From contig NZ_CP075371.1 in assembly GCF_018459925.1 (NCBI RefSeq), positions 3,286,001-3,350,000 on the forward strand: DNA of 64,000 bases, written 5' to 3'. Shown piece by piece: positions 36,694 through 43,343 of this stretch. The position numbers and the translations under genes are program-made. Numbering within the stretch: position 1 is the first letter of the stretch; every line of letters begins with the position of its first letter. The notes beneath the pieces are model-generated. The model was given only the letters and a program-made list of their open reading frames with translations. It had not been told where the DNA came from and ran no database searches. This DNA is from Nocardioides aquaticus. GTDB taxonomy: Bacteria; Actinomycetota; Actinomycetes; Propionibacteriales; Nocardioidaceae.

Positions 36694-37227
36694 TCACCCC
36701 GCGTAGCGGGTCGGGGCGGGCTGGCACGCAGCCCACGACGACGGCACCGCGGCGTGCGGGACCAGGCCCAGCATCTCCTCCACCACCGCCAGGAACCGGT
36801 CGGCGTCGCGGACCAGGTCGTCGGCCTCGCGCTCACCCACCGCGCGCGAGGACCCGGCCTCGGCCGCGGCCCGCTTGCCGGCCCCGGCGGCGAAGAACGT
36901 CGCCCACTCACCGAGCTCCGGTGCCACCTCGCTCAGCAGGACCCAGGCGTTCTTCTGCCGGCGCCCCCGGGACGGCTCGGGACGAGCACGCGCGGCGAGC
37001 AGGGCCGCCGCGGCGCGCAGCGCGGCGACGTGGGCGCAGGCGTAGCGCGTGGCGACGTCGGTGCTGCCGACCGCCTCGCTGAGGGACTCGGCGGACCGCC
37101 CGAGGTAGGAGTGGGTCGTGGCCGGCAGGCTCACCGGTCGCTCGACCACCGCGGTCCCCCGCCCGTGCTGCTGCCCGTGCTGCTGCCCGCGCCGCTGCCC
37201 CGTCCGGTCCTCGCGTCGTGCCGCCAT
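36694..37227 (-). CDS. SAV_6107-type HEPN domain protein under a LexA box
   Basis: The protein has 177 residues from ATG 37227, preceded by GAGGGGA. The head is rich in Q, H and G (RGQQHGQQHGRG). The HEPN core follows: a helix with RYACAH (Arg61 to His66) fits the RX4-6H motif of HEPN ribonucleases. A later helix pair (NAWVLLSEVAPELGEWATFF, READDLVRDADRFLAVVEEML) matches the SAV_6107 family of actinomycetes. A consensus LexA site lies 22 bp upstream, so DNA damage should induce it. The function of this family is not established; RNase activity is an inference. Confidence 0.85.
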   Translation of the reverse strand: MAARREDRTGQRRGQQHGQQHGRGTAVVERPVSLPATTHSYLGRSAESLSEAVGSTDVATRYACAHVAALRAAAALLAARARPEPSRGRRQKNAWVLLSEVAPELGEWATFFAAGAGKRAAAEAGSSRAVGEREADDLVRDADRFLAVVEEMLGLVPHAAVPSSWAACQPAPTRYAG

Positions 37228-37248
37228 GTCGCGTCCCCTCGCCGTCCG

Positions 37249-37264
37249 TCGAACACGTGTTCGA
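37249..37264. promoter_or_regulatory. LexA (SOS) box
   Basis: TCGAACACGTGTTCGA is a perfect 16-bp palindrome and fits the actinobacterial SOS box TCGAAC-N4-GTTCGA. Two further TCGAAC half-sites follow (37261-37266 and 37270-37275). It lies downstream of a -35/-10 pair for the minus strand, so bound LexA would sit over the transcription start of the HEPN gene. Confidence 0.88.
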
Positions 37265-37275
37265 ACGACTCGAAC

Positions 37276-37304
37276 GGTACACCGGTCCGCCGACACCCCG
37301 TCAA
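37276..37304 (-). promoter_or_regulatory. Putative SOS promoter of the HEPN-methyltransferase-dinB unit
   Basis: TTGACG (37304-37299) and TGTACC (37281-37276) are separated by 17 bp on the minus strand. The LexA box begins 11 bp downstream of the -10. Transcription would start at or inside the operator, about 40 bp before the HEPN ATG. Confidence 0.65.
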
Positions 37305-37328
37305 GACCTGTGGCTCACCCGGCGCGTG

Positions 37329-37820
37329 CTAGCGCGTGACCCCAGGCCGCTCGGAGTCGGCGACCCGTCGCAGGAAGAGCGAGACCGGCGGGCGCCACAG
37401 CGCCACCAGCGTCGCGACCTCGACCACCAGGCCGACGACCGACACCACCACGAACGACGTCGGCGGCGACGTGCGGAGGGCGGCCACGGTGGCCAGCACC
37501 ACGAAGGCGATGATCGCGGCCAGGCACCACCGCGCCCAGCCGTGCCCCGCACGGAGGAAGGCCAGCATCAGCAGCGCCGAGCCGACGAAGGTCCCGCAGC
37601 ACACCAGCGCCACCGGGACGAACGACAGCGGGGCGATGGTGCTGTCGGGCGGCTGCCCGGCCGTCCAGGCGTCCATCAGGGGCTCGCGCTGCACCACCAC
37701 CAGGGCCGCGGTGAGCACGCCCACCAGGACCTGGGCCCACACCCCGCGAGCCACCCAGGTCAGGGCCCGCGAACGGGGCGGGCCGGTCGTCGCCGAGGTC
37801 GGCTCCGCTGCTGTGCTCAC
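37329..37820 (-). CDS. Four-helix membrane protein of unknown function
   Basis: This 163-residue protein starts at GTG 37820, chosen because GGGAGA lies upstream; a longer start at 37910 would add a low-complexity head. Four hydrophobic segments (about 22-42, 68-90, 96-116 and 120-142) are separated by short loops, and the C-terminus is basic. I do not recognise a family. It lies upstream of the LexA box region and is transcribed toward it. Confidence 0.72.
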   Translation of the reverse strand: MSTAAEPTSATTGPPRSRALTWVARGVWAQVLVGVLTAALVVVQREPLMDAWTAGQPPDSTIAPLSFVPVALVCCGTFVGSALLMLAFLRAGHGWARWCLAAIIAFVVLATVAALRTSPPTSFVVVSVVGLVVEVATLVALWRPPVSLFLRRVADSERPGVTR

Positions 37821-37932
37821 GTGCTGGTCTCCCGCCGGGGCCGCGCCCCCTGCTCCGCTGTGCCCCCGGCGCCACGGCCGGGTCCGCTGGTCGGTCCGGG
37901 ACGCCCGCACGCCGCCCGTCTAGGGTCCGGGC

Positions 37933-38430
37933 ATGACGTCCGAGCATCCTGGTGTCACCCGGTTCCGAGCCGCGCACGCGGAGCGCGGCGGGACCGGTGA
38001 AGTGGTCATTCTGCCTGACGCCGCCCACACCGCCGTCCTCGCCGCCGCCGCGCTCGGCTGCGAGGTGGGCGCGATCGCCAACAGCCTGCTCTTCGAGGTC
38101 GACGGGCACCCCGTCCTGGTGCTGACCAGCGGCGCCCACCGGGTCGACACGTCGGCGGTGGCCGCCCGGATCGGCACCGGCCCGCTGCGTCGCGCCTCCG
38201 CCGAGCTCGTCCGGGCCGCGACCGGGCAGGTGATCGGGGGCGTGTCCCCCCTCGGCCACCCCACGCCGGTGCCCACCTACGTCGACACCTGGCTGCGCCG
38301 GCACCCCCGGGTCTGGGCGGCCGCCGGCCACCCGGCCGCGGTGTTCTCCACCGACGCCGACGAGCTGGTGAGGATGACCGGTGCCCACGAGATCGACGTC
38401 GAGCGATCCTCCGGGCCCGGCCGGACCTAG
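37933..38430 (+). CDS. YbaK/EbsC-type aminoacyl-tRNA deacylase
   Basis: This 165-residue protein matches the YbaK editing domain: TAVLAAAALGCEVGAIANSLLFEVDGHPVLVLTSG is the core, and GQVIGGVSPLGHP with PTYVDTWL follow. YbaK-type proteins hydrolyse mischarged tRNAs such as Cys- or Ala-tRNAPro. TAGGGT lies six bases before the ATG (37921-37926), which suggests a leaderless transcript. The stop codon is part of the next gene's -10-like element. Confidence 0.92.
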   Translation: MTSEHPGVTRFRAAHAERGGTGEVVILPDAAHTAVLAAAALGCEVGAIANSLLFEVDGHPVLVLTSGAHRVDTSAVAARIGTGPLRRASAELVRAATGQVIGGVSPLGHPTPVPTYVDTWLRRHPRVWAAAGHPAAVFSTDADELVRMTGAHEIDVERSSGPGRT

Positions 38431-38439
38431 GGTCGCGCC

Positions 38440-39747
38440 GTGGCACGCGTGGTGGTGGTGGGGGGCGGGCTCGGCGGTCTGGCGGTCGCCCTGCGGCTGG
38501 CCAAGCAGGGCGAGCAGGTCACCCTCGTCGAGCGCGCGCCGACCCTCGGGGGCGCCCTGCGCCCGGTCGAGGCCGACGGGTGGTCGTGGGACGGGGCCGT
38601 CACCTGGACCATGCTGCCCGCGGTGGTGCGCGACCTGGTGCACAAGACCGGTCGGCCGCTCGAGCGCGAGCTGGACCTGCAGCCGGTGCCGGTGCTGCGC
38701 GAGCACCGCTTCGTCGACGACACCCGGCTGCTGCTGCCCGGCGGGTCGCGGCAGGGGCAGCGCCGTGCGTTCGAGGCGCTCGGCGCCGGTCTCGGCGACC
38801 AGTGGCTGGCCCACACCGACGCGTACGCCCCGGTCTGGGAGACCCTGCGACGCGGCTACCTCGAGCCGTGGGAGACCACCGGCACCGGGCCCTCCCAGGA
38901 GGCGCTGGCCCTCCTCGGCTCGCGCGAGACCCTGCGTCGGCGGCTGCGCGGGTCGCTTCGTGACGACCGTCTGGCCGACGTCGCGGCCCACCCCCTCGTG
39001 GTCGACGGCCACGCCCCGCGTGACGTGCCGGCCTGGGCCGGCGTCACCTCCTGGCTGGAGCAGTGCTTCGGCGGCTGGCGGTTCACGGGCGGCACGGCCC
39101 GGTTGCTCGACCTGCTCGTCGACCGGCTCGCGCTGCGCCGGGTCGGGGTGCACACCGGCACCGACGTGCTCGACGTCGTGGTGCGCTCCGGGCGCGTCGC
39201 CGGCGTGGCCACGACCGCGGGCGTCCTCGACGCCGACGTGGTCGTGTGCGCCGTCGACCCCCGCCGGCTGCCCACCCTGGCCCCGCTGGTGCGGGCCACC
39301 GTGCCGGCGCTGCCCCCGGCGCTGACCCACGTCGGGCTCCACGACCCCCCGCCGCTCGACCACGAGCTCGTGCTGCACGGCGACCCCCTGGTCGTCGTCC
39401 GCCCCTCCGGCCCGGGCGCCTGGACCGTGCTCGGACGCGGACGCGGCGCCTCGGACCCCCTCGCCGACCTGGCGCGGGCCGGCCTCGACGTGCGCGACCA
39501 GGTCGCGGTCCGGGTCGACCGCTCCCCCCGCGCCCTCGTCGAGGAGTGGGGCGGCTCGCCGCTGGGCGTGCTCTGGCAGGGCCGGGGCACCGTGCGCCAC
39601 CGGATCGGCCCGCGCACCCCGGTCCCGGGCCTGTACGCCGCCGGGGCGCACGCCGTCCCCGGTCCCGGGGTCCCGTTCGTCGGGATGTCGGCGGCGCTCG
39701 TGGTGCACGCCGTGCTGGCCGACCTCGGCCGGCCGGTGGAGCCCTGA
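38440..39747 (+). CDS. CrtI/phytoene desaturase-like FAD oxidoreductase
   Basis: The protein has 435 residues from GTG 38440. The FAD-binding motif is VVVVGGGLGGLAVALRLAKQG (GGGLGG at 8-13), followed by LVERAPTLGGALRP. The C-terminal part has GLYAAGAHAVPGPGVPFVGMSAALV, the usual FAD-contact segment of the amine oxidase/phytoene desaturase superfamily. No other carotenoid gene is present apart from a prenyl synthase 1 kb away, so the substrate is open. TAGGGT six bases before the GTG suggests a leaderless start. Confidence 0.85.
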   Translation: MARVVVVGGGLGGLAVALRLAKQGEQVTLVERAPTLGGALRPVEADGWSWDGAVTWTMLPAVVRDLVHKTGRPLERELDLQPVPVLREHRFVDDTRLLLPGGSRQGQRRAFEALGAGLGDQWLAHTDAYAPVWETLRRGYLEPWETTGTGPSQEALALLGSRETLRRRLRGSLRDDRLADVAAHPLVVDGHAPRDVPAWAGVTSWLEQCFGGWRFTGGTARLLDLLVDRLALRRVGVHTGTDVLDVVVRSGRVAGVATTAGVLDADVVVCAVDPRRLPTLAPLVRATVPALPPALTHVGLHDPPPLDHELVLHGDPLVVVRPSGPGAWTVLGRGRGASDPLADLARAGLDVRDQVAVRVDRSPRALVEEWGGSPLGVLWQGRGTVRHRIGPRTPVPGLYAAGAHAVPGPGVPFVGMSAALVVHAVLADLGRPVEP

Positions 39748-39760
39748 GCCCCGGGCCGGA

Positions 39761-39812
39761 CCGGGTCTGCAGCCGGGTCTCAGGCCCGGTCTGGGACCCG
39801 GGTCAGACCCGG
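39761..39812. terminator. Nested inverted repeats between convergent genes
   Basis: CCGGGTCTG (39761-39769) pairs with CAGACCCGG (39804-39812), with further CCGGG/CCCGG pairs inside. The region separates the plus-strand oxidoreductase from the minus-strand metF, whose stop it covers. It is a plausible two-way terminator but is not a clean hairpin. Confidence 0.45.
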
Positions 39813-40693
39813 ACGTCGAGGGCGGAGAAGATCTCCAGCGTCGCCTTGGACCGGTTCAGCGTGTAGAAGTGGAGCCCCGGGGCGCCACCGTCCAGCAGGT
39901 CGCGGCACAGCTCGGCCGCCATCGCGACCCCCTCGGCCCGCATCGCCGCGGCGTCGCCCGCGTGCGAGGAGATCCGGTCGACGACGTCGCCCGGCACCGT
40001 GGTGCCGATCAGCTCGCCCTGCTTCTCGATGTTGGCCAGGTTCAGGATCGGCATGATCCCGGGCAGCACCGGGAGGTCGCAGCCGCGGTCGCGGACCCGC
40101 TGCACCAGGGAGAAGTAGTCCTCGGCGCGGAAGAACATCTGGGTGACCGCCCACTCCGCGCCGGCGCGGGCCTTGGCCACCAGCACGTCCGCGTCGTGGT
40201 CCAGGGACGCCGACGACGGGTGCTGCTCGGGGAAGGCCGCCACCCCGATCCGGAAGTCGCCGCGGGCGCGGGCCAGCTCGACGAGCTCCGTGGCGTGGTC
40301 GAGGCCCCCGGGGGTCGCCGTCCACGGGGCCCGCGGCCCCTCCTCGGGGTCGCCGCGCAGGGCGAGCACGTGGTGCACGCCGGCGGCGGCGTAGGTGTCC
40401 AGGATCGCCTCGAGCTCGGTGCGCGTGTGGCCGACGCAGGTCAGGTGCGCGATCGGCACCATCGAGGTCTCGTGGGCGATCCGGCTGGTGATCCGCACCG
40501 TCGAGTCACGGCTCGACCCGCCCGCGCCGTACGTCACCGAGACGAAGGTCGGCCGGTACGGCTCCAGCTCGCTGATCGCCCGCCAGAGCTGCTCCTCGCC
40601 GGCCTGGTCCTTCGGCGGGTAGAACTCGAAGGAGAACGACCGCCCGCCCTCCGCGAACAGCTCCGCCATGCTGCGCCCAGGCCCCGTCGACAT
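39803..40693 (-). CDS. metF: Methylenetetrahydrofolate reductase
   Basis: The enzyme reduces 5,10-methylene-THF to 5-methyl-THF for methionine synthesis. It has 296 residues from ATG 40693; ATG 40669 is an alternative. SFEFYPPKDQAGEEQLW, FVSVTYGAGGSSRD, HLTCVGHTRTELE, VLALRGDPEEG, PEQHPSS and TQMFFRAEDYF are all family motifs. TACGCT lies seven bases before the ATG, so transcription is probably leaderless. It diverges from the polyprenyl synthase gene across 74 bp. Confidence 0.95.
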   Translation of the reverse strand: MSTGPGRSMAELFAEGGRSFSFEFYPPKDQAGEEQLWRAISELEPYRPTFVSVTYGAGGSSRDSTVRITSRIAHETSMVPIAHLTCVGHTRTELEAILDTYAAAGVHHVLALRGDPEEGPRAPWTATPGGLDHATELVELARARGDFRIGVAAFPEQHPSSASLDHDADVLVAKARAGAEWAVTQMFFRAEDYFSLVQRVRDRGCDLPVLPGIMPILNLANIEKQGELIGTTVPGDVVDRISSHAGDAAAMRAEGVAMAAELCRDLLDGGAPGLHFYTLNRSKATLEIFSALDVRV

Positions 40694-40767
40694 GCTGCCG
40701 AGCGTAGGCGGGGCGCTCCCACCCCTCCCAATCCCGGCCGCACCCGCCCAGGGCCTAGCCTCGAGGC

Positions 40768-41859
40768 GTGAGCCCCTCCTCCGAGCCTGGCGCGCGGACG
40801 CCGTGGGACGCCACCGCCTTCCGCGCCGGGGTGCAGCACGCCCTCGACTCCTTCCTCGACGAGCAGGCCGTCCGTCTCGCCCCGGTCGGGCCGGACGCCG
40901 ACCTGCTGGTCGAGGAGGCGCGTCGGTTCGTGCGCGGGGGCAAGCGGTTGCGCGCGTCGTTCTGCTGGTGGGGCCACCTGGCCGTCGACCCCGAACCGGC
41001 CGACGAGGCCGCGCTGCTGCGCGCCTGCGCCGCCCTGGAGCTCCTGCACGCGAGCGCGCTGCTGCACGACGACGTCCTGGACGCGTCCGACACCCGGCGG
41101 GGGTCCCCCACCACGCACCGCATGCTGGAGGCACGGCACCGCGCTGCGGGGTGGACCGGCGGCGCCGCGGCGTACGGCGAGGCCGGCGCGATCCTGCTCG
41201 GCGACCTGGTGCTGTCCTGGGCCGACGAGCTGCTGCGCCGCTGCGGCCTGCCGGCGGACCGCGTCGCGGCCGCGATGGCCGTCTACGACCAGTGCCGCAG
41301 CGAGGTGATCGCCGGGCAGTTCCTCGACGTGTCGGTGCAGGCCCGTGGCCGCGCCGACGTCGACGCCGCGATGACCGTGCTGCGCTACAAGTCCGCGAAG
41401 TACTCCGTCGAGCGTCCGCTGCACATCGGCGCCGCGCTGGCCGGCGCCGGACCGGACGTGCTGGCCGACCTCTCCCGCTTCGGCCTCCCCCTCGGCGAGG
41501 CCTTCCAGCTGCGCGACGACCTCCTCGGGGTCCTGGGCGACCCGGCCGTGACCGGCAAGCCCGCCGGCGACGACCTCGTCGAGGGCAAGCGCACCGTGCT
41601 GGTGGCGCTGGCCCTGGACGGAGCCCCGCCGGCCGACCGCGCGCGTCTCGACGCGGCCCTCGGCACGCCGCTGGGACCCGACGACGTGGCCGACCTGCGC
41701 CGCATCATCGTCGACTCCGGCGCCGCGGAGCAGGTGGAGGAGGTCATCGGGGCGCTCTCGCAGCGGGCCCGGGAGGCCCTGGACCGGGCGCCGCTCGACG
41801 GGCACGCGCGCGCCGTGCTCGGTGACCTCGCGACCGCGGCCACCCAGCGCACCCTCTGA
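40768..41859 (+). CDS. Polyprenyl (geranylgeranyl-type) diphosphate synthase
   Basis: This trans-isoprenyl diphosphate synthase has 363 residues from GTG 40768. The first aspartate-rich motif is DDVLD (101-105) after SALLH, and the second is DDLLG (250-254) after QLR. GGKRLRA binds isopentenyl diphosphate. Chain length is not certain; the mycobacterial gene in this neighbourhood (idsA2) makes C15/C20 products. TAGCCT six bases before the GTG points to a leaderless mRNA. It ends 3 bp from the convergent barstar gene. Confidence 0.92.
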   Translation: MSPSSEPGARTPWDATAFRAGVQHALDSFLDEQAVRLAPVGPDADLLVEEARRFVRGGKRLRASFCWWGHLAVDPEPADEAALLRACAALELLHASALLHDDVLDASDTRRGSPTTHRMLEARHRAAGWTGGAAAYGEAGAILLGDLVLSWADELLRRCGLPADRVAAAMAVYDQCRSEVIAGQFLDVSVQARGRADVDAAMTVLRYKSAKYSVERPLHIGAALAGAGPDVLADLSRFGLPLGEAFQLRDDLLGVLGDPAVTGKPAGDDLVEGKRTVLVALALDGAPPADRARLDAALGTPLGPDDVADLRRIIVDSGAAEQVEEVIGALSQRAREALDRAPLDGHARAVLGDLATAATQRTL

Positions 41860-41862
41860 CGG

Positions 41863-42291
41863 TCAGCGCCGGTCCAGCAGGGGCAGGCCGAGGTCCGGGC
41901 CGTCGCCCAGCAGCAGCACGACGGTCGGGGCCTCCTCGTGGGCGGTGACCACGCGCAGCGCCCCCCGGGTCGCCCGGGGGTGCTCGGCGGCCAGGTCCGC
42001 CCAGTCGTCGCAGACCACCAGCAGCGGCGGGCGCGCCGGCAGCGCGCGCACCCGCTCCTCCAGGGCGTCCAGGTTGTGCCCGTGCAGCCCGGAGACCTCC
42101 AACGCGTCGCCCAGGGACGCGACCAGGTCCGCTCGACCCCCGAGACCGCCGGCGACCAGCCGGGTGGCGCGCCACCCGGCGCGACCGGCGACGCGGACCA
42201 CGCGGCCGGCGTCGTACGACGGGGGCGCCGTGGGCCACCGGTAGGCGCCGGGCGGCGTCGCGCCGGCGAGGAGGCCGGCCAGCGCGGTCAT
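41863..42291 (-). CDS. Barstar-like ribonuclease inhibitor
   Basis: This 142-residue protein starts at ATG 42291. The barstar core lies in the second half: ALEVSGLHGHNLDALEERVRAL corresponds to the helix with the N-L-D-A-L signature that inserts into the RNase active site, followed by LLVVCDDWADLA. Barstars bind and block barnase-type RNases in the cytoplasm. It lies 10 bp after a barnase-type gene in the same orientation, the expected partner. Confidence 0.85.
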   Translation of the reverse strand: MTALAGLLAGATPPGAYRWPTAPPSYDAGRVVRVAGRAGWRATRLVAGGLGGRADLVASLGDALEVSGLHGHNLDALEERVRALPARPPLLVVCDDWADLAAEHPRATRGALRVVTAHEEAPTVVLLLGDGPDLGLPLLDRR

Positions 42292-42301
42292 CGTCGCGCC
42301 G

Positions 42302-42819
42302 TCACGAGATGATGCGCTCGAAGGAGTCGTAGTGGTCGGCGGTCCAGAACAGCTCGTCCGGCTCCCCGGCCACGACCCGTCGCGCCCCGCGGTCCGACGA
42401 GCCGGGCGTCGGCACGGTGTACTCGGTGTAGTAGCCGTCCTGGCGGTCGGGCAGGATCCCCTCCCGGTTGTAGAACGTGCCGCCGTCCTCGTCCTCGGGG
42501 AACGGCCCGCCGTCGGCGATCAGCTCCACGGTGGCGAGGGCCTCGGGGGGAGCTCGTCCAGGGAGACCCAGGTCAGCCCGGTCTCGGGGTCGACCTCGCC
42601 GCTCTGCGGCACGGAGGCGGCGCCGCCGTCCGGGCCACCGTCGACGTCGTCCGCGGTCGAGGCGAAGCCCGGCGGGCTCCCGCTCCCGGTCGGGGTCCCG
42701 GGGTCGCCGCCGCTGACGAACCAGACGCCGACGACGACACCGACCACCAGCAGGATCGCCAGCAGCCCGGAGGGGTTCGGCTTCCACCCGGGCTCGCGGG
42801 GCGGCGCGGGCATCACCAC
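42302..42819 (-). pseudogene. Secreted barnase-type (N1/T1) ribonuclease, interrupted by a one-base frameshift
   Basis: Two frames join to one protein. The first (from GTG 42819, or 42816 or ATG 42813) has an N-terminal membrane/signal segment (LLAILLVVGVVVGVWFVSGG) and DPETGLTWVSLDELP. The second has ATVELIADGGPFPEDEDGGTF, GYYTEYTVP (general base Glu), RGARRVVAG (Arg) and TADHYDSFERI (His), the barnase/RNase N1 triad. The break is at a G6 run (plus strand 42545-42550); one extra base restores a 172-residue protein with a natural join. It may be a sequencing error. Its barstar partner follows at 10 bp. Confidence 0.8.
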
Positions 42820-42829
42820 GGCGCGAGTC

Positions 42830-43216
42830 CTAGAACGCCATCGCCTGGGCGCGCCGCTTGGCCTCCGAGCCGCGGTTCTCGCGCAGCGCGTCGATCGGGC
42901 GGCCGGGCAGGTCGAGGTCGAGGTAGAGCCAGGCGATCGCCTCGCGGTCGTCGTAGCCGCCGTCGTGCAGGACGGTGAGGATGCCCGGCAGGCCCTTGAC
43001 GGGCAGCATCTCCTCGTCGTCGACGAAGTCGGCCGGGACCTGCTGCCCGGTGCCGGGGACCGGCACGGCCGCCGCGAGCTCGTGGTCGCGGATCATCGTG
43101 CGGACCTTCGCCGGCGTGACGCCCAGGCGCTCGGCGGCCTGCGCCCAGGTGAGCCAGGCGGGCACGAGCGCTGCCAGGTCCTGGTCGGCGAGGCGGACGG
43201 GGGTGGACTCGCTCAT
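42830..43216 (-). CDS. Rv2175c-family DNA-binding protein
   Basis: The protein has 128 residues from ATG 43216. An N-terminal winged helix-turn-helix (WLTWAQAAERLGVTPAKVRTMIRDHEL) leads to the conserved C-terminal domain (LPVKGLPGILTVLHDGGYDDREAIAWLYLDLDLPGRPIDALRENRG, quoted in pieces as LPGILTVLHDGG and PIDALRENRG). In mycobacteria Rv2175c is a substrate of the kinase PknL encoded next to it; here it diverges from a PASTA kinase, the same arrangement. Confidence 0.9.
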   Translation of the reverse strand: MSESTPVRLADQDLAALVPAWLTWAQAAERLGVTPAKVRTMIRDHELAAAVPVPGTGQQVPADFVDDEEMLPVKGLPGILTVLHDGGYDDREAIAWLYLDLDLPGRPIDALRENRGSEAKRRAQAMAF

Positions 43217-43343
43217 GGCCGCATCGTCTCACCGTCGGCGCTCACCCGCCACGCCGGGAGCGGGCGTGGCCCGGGCCCCCGCGGCCCCGCCACCTACGAT
43301 GTGGGTCCCGGGCCCTCCCCGCCCGGACGCAGGAGGCCCACCC

